Source of the DNA: an uncultured Collinsella sp.
GTDB taxonomy: Bacteria > Actinomycetota > Coriobacteriia > Coriobacteriales > Coriobacteriaceae
Assembly: GCA_934617135.1 (NCBI GenBank)
Contig: CAKTUC010000005.1
Coordinates: forward strand, 1-40,773
Reading direction: 5' to 3'
Length of the DNA stretch: 40,773 nt
In this document: positions 33,468 to 40,773 of the stretch, in pieces
Numbering within the stretch: the stretch's first letter is position 1
How the letters are laid out: the number at the start of each line of letters is the position of its first letter
Translations under genes and position numbers: made by a program
The notes under the pieces: generated by a model
What the model was told of the DNA's origin: nothing
The model's database searches: none
What the model saw: the letters and a program-made list of their open reading frames with translations, nothing else

Positions 33468-35251
33468 TTCTGCAAGAACTGGCTAATCTTTATGATCGAT
33501 TGGCTGCTGATCCGGAAATCAAGATTCCAGGGATGGGATGGAGTGTCGAAAACGTTTCGTATCGTATTCGAATTGATGACAGTGGACGTACGACGGGCGT
33601 AATTCCGTATGTAGTCGGAGAAGGCAAGGAACAAAGGCGGTTTGTTAAACGGATTGTGCCCGAACATGCATCAAGGACCTCGGGAATTCAACCGTTTTTT
33701 CTGTGTGATAACGGCTGTTATTTGTTTTGCCTGGGCAAGACGAGAGGCGAGGAAAAGTTTAGCGCCTCTGCCGCATTGCATAAAAAGGTGCTTGCGGAGT
33801 CTAATAATCCCGCAGCACGAGCGATGCTCGCTTTCTTTGATCGGGGGCCTCAGGCGTATGAGTTGTCGAGCGATGATGCCGGTGTAATTGCAAGCACTTT
33901 TGTTGTTTTTGAATATGCGCCAGAAAACAAGCTTATTCATGAAATGCCAGATATAGCGCGTTTATGGGACCTGTATAGAGCTGCGACGGCAAGCGCGGAC
34001 GCGATCAAAGGACAGTGTGCCATTACGGGAGAGCATGGTTTCATCGCCAGATTGTATCCTCAAGTTACGGGGTTTCCCGGCGCTCAGTCTGCGGGAGCGA
34101 GCTTGGTGTCCTTTAATTGCTCGGCTTTTGAGTCTTATGGGAAGCGCGGCACCTATAACGCTTCGATTTCAGAGACTGCGGCATTCAAGTCGGGAACTGC
34201 GCTTAGGTATCTTTCAAAAGATGATAGCCATCGAGTGAGCATCGGTGACACACTCTTTATCTGTTGGACTGATGGGCCAACACTGCGGCCGACTGGTGTG
34301 ATAACTGCGCTTTTGGGCTTTAAACAAGAACGCAACGGATCGCGTGCTGAGGACGCACGGACACTTGACCAAGTGCGCGGAGATCTCCGGTCGATACGTC
34401 AGGGATATGCCCCGATGCCTTCTGTGCCGTCGACAAAGTTTTATATGGTCGGTGTGGCACCAAACGCAGCGCGACTATCGATTAGGTATTTCAAGGTTGA
34501 ATCCTATGGAAAACTCGCCGAAAACCTAATTCAGTATTTGAACGATATCGAGATGGTCGATGTTAAGCCCGCCTCGCTAAAAAACCTGCTTCGACAAATA
34601 GCACCACTGGGGGAGGGCGCGGCCATTCCTTCGACATTGTTGCATGGCTGTTTTGACGCAATGCTGGGCGGAAGTCTCTTCCCTAGGGCTTTACAAGCTT
34701 CTGTGCTAACGCGTATGAGGGCAGACCACGCATCGAGAAACCGTTGGGATATGGGACAGCGAGCAGCATTGCTTAAGGGCTGTCTTAACCGACAAATTAG
34801 AAAGAAAAGCGCGGCAGGAGAAAAGGAGTACACGGTGTCACTTGATAGGGAAAACGCTAACCAGGGTTACGTGCTCGGTAGATTATTTGCCGTTATTGAG
34901 CGGGCGCAACGAGTCGCTTTGGGGGATGGCGTCAATGCAACCGTTCGCGATAAGTACATTGGGGCAGCATCGACAACGCCGACGCGTGTTTTTCCGCGGC
35001 TGCTGGCCAATTGTCAAAACCATCTTTCAAAAATCGAAAAAATGCCCGGAAAGCGAGGTATGGCCGTGGGCATTCAAAAAGATCTTGATGAGATTGTTGG
35101 CAAATTGAACGGCAACGATGGATTGTTTCCACGGACGCTTGGCATGAATGACCAAGGAGCCTTTTTTATCGGCTATTACCAGCAGAGGCAGAGCAGTTTT
35201 GTGCGCAAGGAGCCCAAAGAGCACGAAGTGGTTTCATCGGTTGAGGAATAG
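33464..35251 (+). CDS. cas8c: Cas8c (Csd1), large subunit of type I-C Cascade
   Basis: Cas8c is the large Cascade subunit that recognises the PAM and helps open the target duplex; in I-C an internal start in the same gene also yields the small subunit Cas11c. The protein is 595 aa, as expected. Family features include ILQELANLYDRLA at the N-terminus, CAITGEHG near residue 185, and a helical C-terminal third that would be Cas11c. I did not locate the internal start with confidence. Confidence 0.93.
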   Translation: MILQELANLYDRLAADPEIKIPGMGWSVENVSYRIRIDDSGRTTGVIPYVVGEGKEQRRFVKRIVPEHASRTSGIQPFFLCDNGCYLFCLGKTRGEEKFSASAALHKKVLAESNNPAARAMLAFFDRGPQAYELSSDDAGVIASTFVVFEYAPENKLIHEMPDIARLWDLYRAATASADAIKGQCAITGEHGFIARLYPQVTGFPGAQSAGASLVSFNCSAFESYGKRGTYNASISETAAFKSGTALRYLSKDDSHRVSIGDTLFICWTDGPTLRPTGVITALLGFKQERNGSRAEDARTLDQVRGDLRSIRQGYAPMPSVPSTKFYMVGVAPNAARLSIRYFKVESYGKLAENLIQYLNDIEMVDVKPASLKNLLRQIAPLGEGAAIPSTLLHGCFDAMLGGSLFPRALQASVLTRMRADHASRNRWDMGQRAALLKGCLNRQIRKKSAAGEKEYTVSLDRENANQGYVLGRLFAVIERAQRVALGDGVNATVRDKYIGAASTTPTRVFPRLLANCQNHLSKIEKMPGKRGMAVGIQKDLDEIVGKLNGNDGLFPRTLGMNDQGAFFIGYYQQRQSSFVRKEPKEHEVVSSVEE

Positions 35252-35284
35252 TGCAACGTTATCTTTAGAGGAAAGGAACAATCC

Positions 35285-36190
35285 ATGTCAGAGCCAATCA
35301 AGAATCGCTATGAGTTCACGCTTTTCTTCGACGTGAAAAACGGCAATCCTAATGGCGATCCCGATGCAGGAAATCTTCCTCGTCTTGATCCGGAGACCAG
35401 CAGGGGCATAGTTTCGGATGTGTGCATCAAGCGCAAGATTCGCAACTATGTCGAACTGGTTGCTGATCAAGGTGAGGATTGGTCGGTCTCTGGAGAACAT
35501 CGCTTTTATGTCTATGTGAAAGAGGGCGCGGTCCTTAACGAGCAAAATGAGCTCGCCTACCAGCATAACGATATGAAGCCGCAATCCAAGAAATTGCCCA
35601 AGGCGATGGAAGACCGGCTCAAAGTGACACAGTTCATGACGGACAACTTTTATGACATTCGTACGTTTGGAGCTGTAATGACGACAGAGGTTAACTGCGG
35701 TCAAGTGCGAGGGCCGGTGCAGTTTTGTTTTGCCGAGTCGGTTGATCCAGTCCTTCCGCTCGAAATGAGCATCACGCGTATGGCGGTCACCAATGCAAAA
35801 GATGCCGAGAAGGAAAGGACGATGGGACGCAAGCAGTACATTCCGTATGGTTTGTATCGCATGGACGGATTTGTCTCGGCGTCATTGGCCGAAAAGACCG
35901 GGTTTGATCAAGACGACCTCGACTTGCTGTTTGAGGCCCTCATGAATATGTTCGAGAACGATCACAGCGCGGCACGAGGGCTTATGTCTTCCCGTAAGCT
36001 CATCGTATTTAAGCACGAGAGCAAGCTTGGCAACGCGCCGGCCCATGTGTTGTTTGATGCCGTTAAGGCCAAGCGTGTGATTCCTGAGGGCCAGGAAGCC
36101 CGCTCTTATGCCGACTATCAGATTGAAGTCGGAGAAATGCCCGAGGGGGTTACGGCAGACATTATTGAGTATATTCCCCCGCGAGCATAA
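35285..36190 (+). CDS. cas7c: Cas7c (Csd2), backbone subunit of type I-C Cascade
   Basis: Multiple Cas7 copies coat the crRNA spacer and pair it with target DNA, flipping out every sixth base. The protein is 301 aa. Signatures are FFDVKNGNPNGDPDAGNLPR near the N-terminus and the RAMP fold with DIRTFGAVM. GAGGAAAGG precedes the ATG. It is followed by cas4 after 2 bp. Confidence 0.95.
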   Translation: MSEPIKNRYEFTLFFDVKNGNPNGDPDAGNLPRLDPETSRGIVSDVCIKRKIRNYVELVADQGEDWSVSGEHRFYVYVKEGAVLNEQNELAYQHNDMKPQSKKLPKAMEDRLKVTQFMTDNFYDIRTFGAVMTTEVNCGQVRGPVQFCFAESVDPVLPLEMSITRMAVTNAKDAEKERTMGRKQYIPYGLYRMDGFVSASLAEKTGFDQDDLDLLFEALMNMFENDHSAARGLMSSRKLIVFKHESKLGNAPAHVLFDAVKAKRVIPEGQEARSYADYQIEVGEMPEGVTADIIEYIPPRA

Positions 36191-36192
36191 CT

Positions 36193-36816
36193 ATGTTTGG
36201 TGATGATGACCTGCTGGCGCTTTCTGGGCTACAGCATATTGCATACTGTGAGCGTCAGTGGGCTCTGATCCATCTTGAGCAGGAGTGGTCTGATAGCTTC
36301 GATACGGTTCGAGGGGATCTGTTTCACGCTCGTGCTGACACTAAGGGATATTCAACGCTGCGGGGTTTTCGTTGCGAGCGAAGGGTCAGGCTTGTTAGCC
36401 ATTCTTTAGGAATCTATGGCATAGCCGATATTGTCGAATACAGGCTCGGTGCTGAAGGCGGTTCTGTTCGTCCGGTTGAATACAAGGTAGGTAAGCCAAA
36501 AATCGAAGATTGGGACCGGATCCAAGTGGCGGCACAGGCAATGTGCCTCGAGGAAATGCTGGGCCTTTCAATCGATGAGGGGTATCTGTTCTATGGTGAA
36601 ACACGACGAAGAGAAAAAGTTGGCATTGATTTCGCTTTAAAGCAAAGAGTCAAACAGCTGTGCCAAAGAATGCGCTCGTTGTTTGAGCAACGGAAAACCC
36701 CGCTGCCGCTTAGAAGCCATAAGTGCCGAAGGTGCTCTTTGGTGGATAAATGCCTTCCAGATATCTGCGGCGTTGACGCTCGTGACTATTTGAAGCGGAT
36801 GGGTCTGGAGTTGTGA
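36193..36816 (+). CDS. cas4: Cas4 exonuclease (adaptation)
   Basis: Cas4 trims pre-spacers and selects for the correct PAM with Cas1-Cas2. The protein is 207 aa. The RecB-like nuclease core has HIAYCERQWAL with the first cluster Cys, then RPVEYKVGKPK with the catalytic Glu and Lys. The C-terminal CRRCSLVDKCLPDIC gives the remaining cysteines of the iron-sulfur cluster. Confidence 0.94.
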   Translation: MFGDDDLLALSGLQHIAYCERQWALIHLEQEWSDSFDTVRGDLFHARADTKGYSTLRGFRCERRVRLVSHSLGIYGIADIVEYRLGAEGGSVRPVEYKVGKPKIEDWDRIQVAAQAMCLEEMLGLSIDEGYLFYGETRRREKVGIDFALKQRVKQLCQRMRSLFEQRKTPLPLRSHKCRRCSLVDKCLPDICGVDARDYLKRMGLEL

Positions 36817-36828
36817 GGGGAACGGAAG

Positions 36829-37854
36829 ATGAAAAAGCTGCTCAACACGCTTTACGTTACGAACAAGGATGCCTATGTCTGCAAGAAGGACGACAACGCA
36901 TGTGTTCGAGTTGACGGCAAGGACGTGTTAAGGGTTCCTCTTCATCTGCTCGAGGGCGTTGTTCTATTTAACTATGCGGGTGCGAGTGCTCCACTTTTGT
37001 ATGCGTGTGCCGCGAGGGGCATCTCGGTGTCTGTTCTCGATGAGAAGGGGAGATTCGCCGCCCGAGTTGAGGGTCCGGTGTCGGGGAACGTGCTTTTGAG
37101 AAAAGCTCAATATGAGGTGGCGGCGGACCCGACCCGATCGCTCGTGCTGGCTAAACGATTCATGGCGGCGAAGTTTTATAATTCACGCGCGGTATTGCTG
37201 CGACATAAGCGAGAGCACCCCGAGAACGGAGATGGTCTCTCAAATGCGATTGATACGTTTTCCAATGGATTGGAAACGCTGGGCTCTGTAGCGTCGCGTG
37301 AGGAACTGCTAGGTGTGGAAGGGGATGCCGCCCACGGCTATTTCGATTCGTTTCCCTCGTTAATTAGGGATAAAGAGGTCCGTGTCGAATTTGTTGGCAG
37401 AAATAGAAGGCCGCCAAAAGATCCCGTCAATGCATCACTATCGTTTTTCTACACCCTGGCATCTCGTGAGATAGCTACGGCGTGCGAGTCCGTTGGCCTT
37501 GATCCTCAGATGGGTTTCTACCATCAGCCGAGGCCGGGAAGGGCGAGTCTGGCACTTGATGTGCTTGAGGAGTTTCGCGCTCCTCTGATTGACCGATTTG
37601 TAGTAGCGCTATTCAATCGCGGACAACTGAATAAGACAGATTTTGAGTTCGATGCTGGCGGAGGTTGCTTCTTTAGCGATGCGGCGCTTAAGCGCGTTCT
37701 GGATGCTTGGCAAAAAAGGAAGCAAGAAGAAATCAAACATCCTTTCCTGGATGAAAAGGTCAAAATTGGACTGCTTCCGTTTGTCCAAGCGCAGTTGCTC
37801 TCGCGTTATTTGCGTGGGGATATGAATGACTATCCCGCTTTTTGTTGGAGATAG
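36829..37854 (+). CDS. cas1: Cas1 integrase (type I-C)
   Basis: Cas1 integrates new spacers at the leader end of the array with Cas2. The protein is 341 aa. Active-site regions are LGVEGDAAHGYF (Glu near 160), GFYHQPRPGRASLALD (His) and the following acidic LDVLEEFR. The normal length and intact motifs suggest functional adaptation. Confidence 0.95.
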   Translation: MKKLLNTLYVTNKDAYVCKKDDNACVRVDGKDVLRVPLHLLEGVVLFNYAGASAPLLYACAARGISVSVLDEKGRFAARVEGPVSGNVLLRKAQYEVAADPTRSLVLAKRFMAAKFYNSRAVLLRHKREHPENGDGLSNAIDTFSNGLETLGSVASREELLGVEGDAAHGYFDSFPSLIRDKEVRVEFVGRNRRPPKDPVNASLSFFYTLASREIATACESVGLDPQMGFYHQPRPGRASLALDVLEEFRAPLIDRFVVALFNRGQLNKTDFEFDAGGGCFFSDAALKRVLDAWQKRKQEEIKHPFLDEKVKIGLLPFVQAQLLSRYLRGDMNDYPAFCWR

Positions 37855-37856
37855 CC

Positions 37857-38147
37857 ATGTACGTTTTGGTTTCCTACGACGTCTCGACATCGGATTACTC
37901 GGGCGCCTCTCGGCTTAGGCGCGTGTCTAAAATATGCTTGCGCTATGGTCAGCGCGTTCAGTGCTCCGTGTTTGAGTGCATGGTGGATTCCGGGCAGCTT
38001 GAAAAAATGAAAAGCGAGCTCCGGTCTGTTATTGATGAGTCAAAAGATAGCCTGCGCGTATATAACCTCGGGAAGAATTGGCAAAGAAAGGTGGAGCATT
38101 TTGGTGCGAAGAAACCTTATGACCCTGAGGCTTCGCTAATTGTCTAG
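37857..38147 (+). CDS. cas2: Cas2 (type I-C)
   Basis: Cas2 bridges two Cas1 dimers in the spacer integrase. The protein is 96 aa with the ferredoxin-like start MYVLVSYDVS carrying the conserved Asp and the later VQCSVFEC. The ATG at 37857 has TTGGAG in front; a TTG 15 bp upstream overlaps cas1 and is less likely. Confidence 0.94.
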   Translation: MYVLVSYDVSTSDYSGASRLRRVSKICLRYGQRVQCSVFECMVDSGQLEKMKSELRSVIDESKDSLRVYNLGKNWQRKVEHFGAKKPYDPEASLIV

Positions 38148-38315
38148 CTCGATGCCGCGCGAATGGTAAGTGATGTTGATTTATTACGATGTTCGCGCGC
38201 GTTCCTTGACAACAGAATTGAGGAACCGCAGGTCGCGTAATCTTCGTTAGCTTTGTTGCGGCTTGGATGTAAGATTGCTTTGTCGAATAGTTGGTATTTG
38301 TCCAGTTAGGAGACA
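38148..38315 (+). promoter_or_regulatory. CRISPR leader
   Basis: This non-coding region of 168 bp between cas2 and the first repeat is more AT-rich than its surroundings. A possible array promoter is TTAGCT (38247-38252) with TAAGAT (38270-38275), 17 bp apart. New spacers are expected to enter at its downstream edge. Confidence 0.7.
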
Positions 38316-39999
38316 GTCGCGCCCCACGCGGGCGCGTGGATTGAAACAACCCCGATGACGTGCCCGACCTCATCGCGGTCGCGTCGCGCCCCACGCGGGC
38401 GCGTGGATTGAAACTACCGCTCCATGCTCCACAACGGCAACCACCAGGTCGCGCCCCACGCGGGCGCGTGGATTGAAACATCTCGACCGCTTCGTCCGTG
38501 ATGAGCCCCGATGGTCGCGCCCCACGCGGGCGCGTGGATTGAAACAAGCTGAACGGCCTCATGCGCGGAGACGACGCGGGTCGCGCCCCACGCGGGCGCG
38601 TGGATTGAAACAAGTACCTCTGGCGTTGGGCGTACAAGGGCAATGGTCGCGCCCCACGCGGGCGCGTGGATTGAAACCTGCCAGATCCGAGCAGAGGTGC
38701 CGACTACCAGGTCGCGCCCCACGCGGGCGCGTGGATTGAAACACCACGTTCCTCGCGGTCGTCACGCGCCACTACTTGTCGCGCCCCACGCGGGCGCGTG
38801 GATTGAAACCCTAAATACTGTATGTGTAGCGGTGGAACTGTTGTCGCGCCCCACGCGGGCGCGTGGATTGAAACATACTTCCACTACTTGCATTGGAAAC
38901 TTTATCTGGTCGCGCCCCACGCGGGCGCGTGGATTGAAACAACAAGGACGGCACGCCTCGTTGGTCCCAGGAGGTCGCGCCCCACGCGGGCGCGTGGATT
39001 GAAACCATTGCTCGAACTCCTTACGGGTCTCGTCTTTGGGTCGCGCCCCACGCGGGCGCGTGGATTGAAACAGATCGCTTGAAATCGAGTACGACAAACG
39101 GCGAAGTCGCGCCCCACGCGGGCGCGTGGATTGAAACTTGCCTAGGCTCAGCCAGTCGAGCGCCGACCAAGGTCGCGCCCCACGCGGGCGCGTGGATTGA
39201 AACATGAACTATGACGGCAAGGACGTTTACAGCCGCGAGTCGCGCCCCACGCGGGCGCGTGGATTGAAACTCGACAAGGTTAAGTCCACCATCGTCAACC
39301 AGTAGTCGCGCCCCACGCGGGCGCGTGGATTGAAACAGCTGCTTGCCGAGCTGCCGACCGCTGATGCCGCGTCGCGCCCCACGCGGGCGCGTGGATTGAA
39401 ACTGCACGATGACCGGCGCCTGCTCGATGATCGTCGGGTCGCGCCCCACGCGGGCGCGTGGATTGAAACGTGCTGCCGCGACCGCCATGCATCCAGTAAT
39501 GCGGTCGCGCCCCACGCGGGCGCGTGGATTGAAACAACAATGCCTGGCGCATGGTGATGACATCGCCGGGTCGCGCCCCACGCGGGCGCGTGGATTGAAA
39601 CCGGTGGAACAAAGAGGAGATCGTCTGCCGCTCGAGTCGCGCCCCACGCGGGCGCGTGGATTGAAACTCCTACGCGGTGCTCGGTGTCGACGCATCGGAC
39701 GTCGCGCCCCACGCGGGCGCGTGGATTGAAACTGCTTTGCGATAGCGGCAAGACCAATAGAGGGGTGTCGCGCCCCACGCGGGCGCGTGGATTGAAACCC
39801 CACGGCCCAGTTGGTGCCTTGCCCCGTGTGACGGTCGCGCCCCACGCGGGCGCGTGGATTGAAACCAGTCCGGCGACCCCAAGCAGATGGAGAGCGCCTG
39901 GTCGCGCCCCACGCGGGCGCGTGGATTGAAACGCGAAGCAGAACTACACGATGCTCGACAACCTCAAGTCGCGCCCCACGCGGGCGTGTGGATTTGCCG
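38316..39999 (+). CRISPR. type I-C CRISPR array, 26 repeats and 25 spacers
   Basis: A 32-nt repeat runs from GTCGCGCCCC to GTGGATTGAAAC; the first copy is 38316-38347. Within it CGCGCCC (bases 3-9) pairs with GGGCGCG (15-21), leaving the 11-nt tag TGGATTGAAAC. Spacers are 33-35 nt, all different by eye. Repeats 1-25 look identical; the last (39968-39999) has a C-to-T change and a broken 3' end, marking the leader-distal side. Transcription runs on the + strand from the leader next to cas2. The repeat type and cas order agree on type I-C. Confidence 0.98.
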
Positions 40000-40054
40000 G
40001 TGGCGACATGGCTGGCGTGTGATATCGAAAGACGGATTAATGGGCACGCAATGG

Positions 40055-40275
40055 ACATTCTCAACCTGTAACAATTGGGGAAATGACTGTCTAGCTGTTA
40101 CAGAATGAGATAAAGGTCCGGTTCGGCCAATAAATGTCTCAATCTGTAACAGATAGGAGAGGAAAACCGTTCTTACTGTTACAGATTTAGATATATGGTT
40201 GGGTTGTTTGGTAAATGTCTCGATCTGTAACAGGTAGGAGCGGAATGGGCCTCTTGCTGTTACAGATCGAGATGA
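40055..40275. repeat. CTCAATCTGTAAC palindromes, right trio (R1, R2, R3)
   Basis: Units R1 (40055-40114), R2 (40134-40194) and R3 (40215-40275) start 79 and 81 bp apart. Each has arms of the TCTCAATCTGTAAC / GTTACAGATTGAGA type; loops are 24, 27 and 27 nt. In R3 the left arm changed to TCTCGATCTG and the right arm to CAGATCGAGA, so pairing is kept. They match L1 and L2 at 30039-30180. Confidence 0.85.
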
Positions 40276-40329
40276 AAACGGTGAAGTCCCTGGTCTACTT
40301 GATCGAGCGAGGATTTTCGGACATACGAG

Positions 40330-40447
40330 GGTGGATAATCTCCCGCCTGGAGACTGAGCGTGGATAATCTGCCACTTTGGGCCCAGTGGCGCGTCAAAAG
40401 TGGGAGATTATCCACGCTCGATTTCAAACGGGAGAAGATCCACGCTC
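40330..40447. repeat. nested GTGGATAATCT palindrome
   Basis: The inner arms of 23 bp (40356-40378 and 40397-40419) pair with one mismatch around an 18-nt loop. Outer segments GTGGATAATCTCCCG (40331-40345) and CGGGAGAAGATCCAC (40429-40443) also pair, one base longer on one side. GTGGATAATCT therefore occurs repeatedly within about 120 bp. Confidence 0.75.
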
Positions 40448-40662
40448 GATCGATCCAGGGAAGCCCGATCTCGACCTATATATAGGTGCAAATAAGCCGT
40501 TATCGAAGTGATATTCTGCAGGCTCACTCCACTACGCCAAAGTGTTCCCTCGGGAAATGTCACCGCTACATGCAAATTCACTGTCCTTCATATCCAAACT
40601 CAACAAAACCGCAGGTCAAAGGTATATAGATACGCCCGGCACCGTGTATCTAGAGGTTTTCG
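40448..40662. other. non-coding stretch before the final tRNA
   Basis: No gene is supported here. A perfect 14-bp palindrome ACCTATATATAGGT lies at 40474-40487. A 68-codon open frame from 40542 has no ribosome site or recognisable sequence and overlaps the tRNA promoter. Confidence 0.4.
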
Positions 40663-40692
40663 TTGACAGCCCCCAAGGTTGCATCGTATTAT
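40663..40692 (+). promoter_or_regulatory. promoter of the terminal tRNA gene
   Basis: A consensus TTGACA (40663-40668) and TATTAT (40687-40692) are 18 bp apart, about 60 bp before the tRNA. Confidence 0.7.
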
Positions 40693-40754
40693 CTTTTTCG
40701 TTCGCGGGGGCGGCGGTCCAAAAGACCAAAGGACCTGCGAATACTTGAACGATT

Positions 40755-40773
40755 GGGAGTTTGCCCGAGTGGT
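40755..40773 (+). tRNA. partial tRNA (class II: Tyr, Ser or Leu), cut by the window end
   Basis: GGGAGTTTGCCCGAGTGGT matches a tRNA 5' end: a 7-base acceptor strand, T8, then the D-arm with CCCGAGTGG. This form is typical of class II tRNAs, most often tRNA-Tyr beside tRNA-Thr, but the anticodon is outside the window. Confidence 0.7.

Noticed and set aside
30519..38147. Lack of cas6 in the CRISPR locus
   Set aside because: Type I-C systems normally lack cas6; Cas5c does the processing.
38029..40064. Open frames inside the CRISPR array with repeated FNPRARVGRD or APHAGAWIET peptides
   Set aside because: These are translations of the 32-nt repeat plus spacers and not proteins.
40542..40748. 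68-codon frame before the final tRNA
   Set aside because: It has no ribosome site, overlaps a consensus tRNA promoter, and its composition is not gene-like.

Overview
The window looks like a chromosome segment of a high-GC Gram-positive gut bacterium of the class Coriobacteriia, most likely Collinsella or a close relative. This is an inference from strong G/C third-position bias, the order disA-ispD-ispF-cysS-rlmB-yacP, a lysyl-tRNA synthetase with an extra C-terminal tRNA-binding domain, TATACT-type promoters, and a type I-C CRISPR-Cas locus. No 16S rRNA or other decisive marker is present.

Positions 1-28.3 kb are mostly housekeeping backbone: asnB, a murE-like ligase, a HAD phosphatase, murI, rph, rdgB, dtd, veg, ispE, tRNA-Pro(CGG), tatA, greA, lysS, a ThrE-type exporter, a DUF2798-like membrane protein, clpC and pepD on the + strand. 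A minus-strand island follows with hipB-hipA and a manganese exporter (mntP) behind a yybP-ykoY riboswitch. The tight + strand operon disA-ispD-ispF-cysS-rlmB-yacP comes next. Intergenic gaps hold several families of small palindromic repeats, some present twice.

Positions 28.3-29.9 kb hold a minus-strand gene fusing an excisionase-type helix-turn-helix to a HipA-like kinase. It is preceded by a perfect 22-bp inverted repeat. tRNA-Thr(TGT) and its terminator follow.

Positions 30.0-40.3 kb form an accessory island of lower GC: cas3-cas5c-cas8c-cas7-cas4-cas1-cas2, a leader, and a CRISPR array of 26 repeats and 25 spacers. The island is bracketed by five copies of a roughly 60-bp palindrome repeating every 79-81 bp, two on the left and three on the right. 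The window ends inside a second tRNA, so the CRISPR-Cas locus lies between two tRNA genes.

The most interesting observation is just upstream of cas3. A lone degenerate CRISPR repeat keeps the last 11 bases (the crRNA 5' tag) and a rebuilt stem-loop, followed by a 30-nt pseudo-spacer and a strong hairpin. The start of that pseudo-spacer matches the cas3 promoter on the minus strand next to a canonical TTC PAM: positions 1-5 and 7-11 pair and position 6 does not. This is what a crRNA-like regulatory RNA that makes Cascade repress its own cas promoter (CreA/CreR class) should look like.
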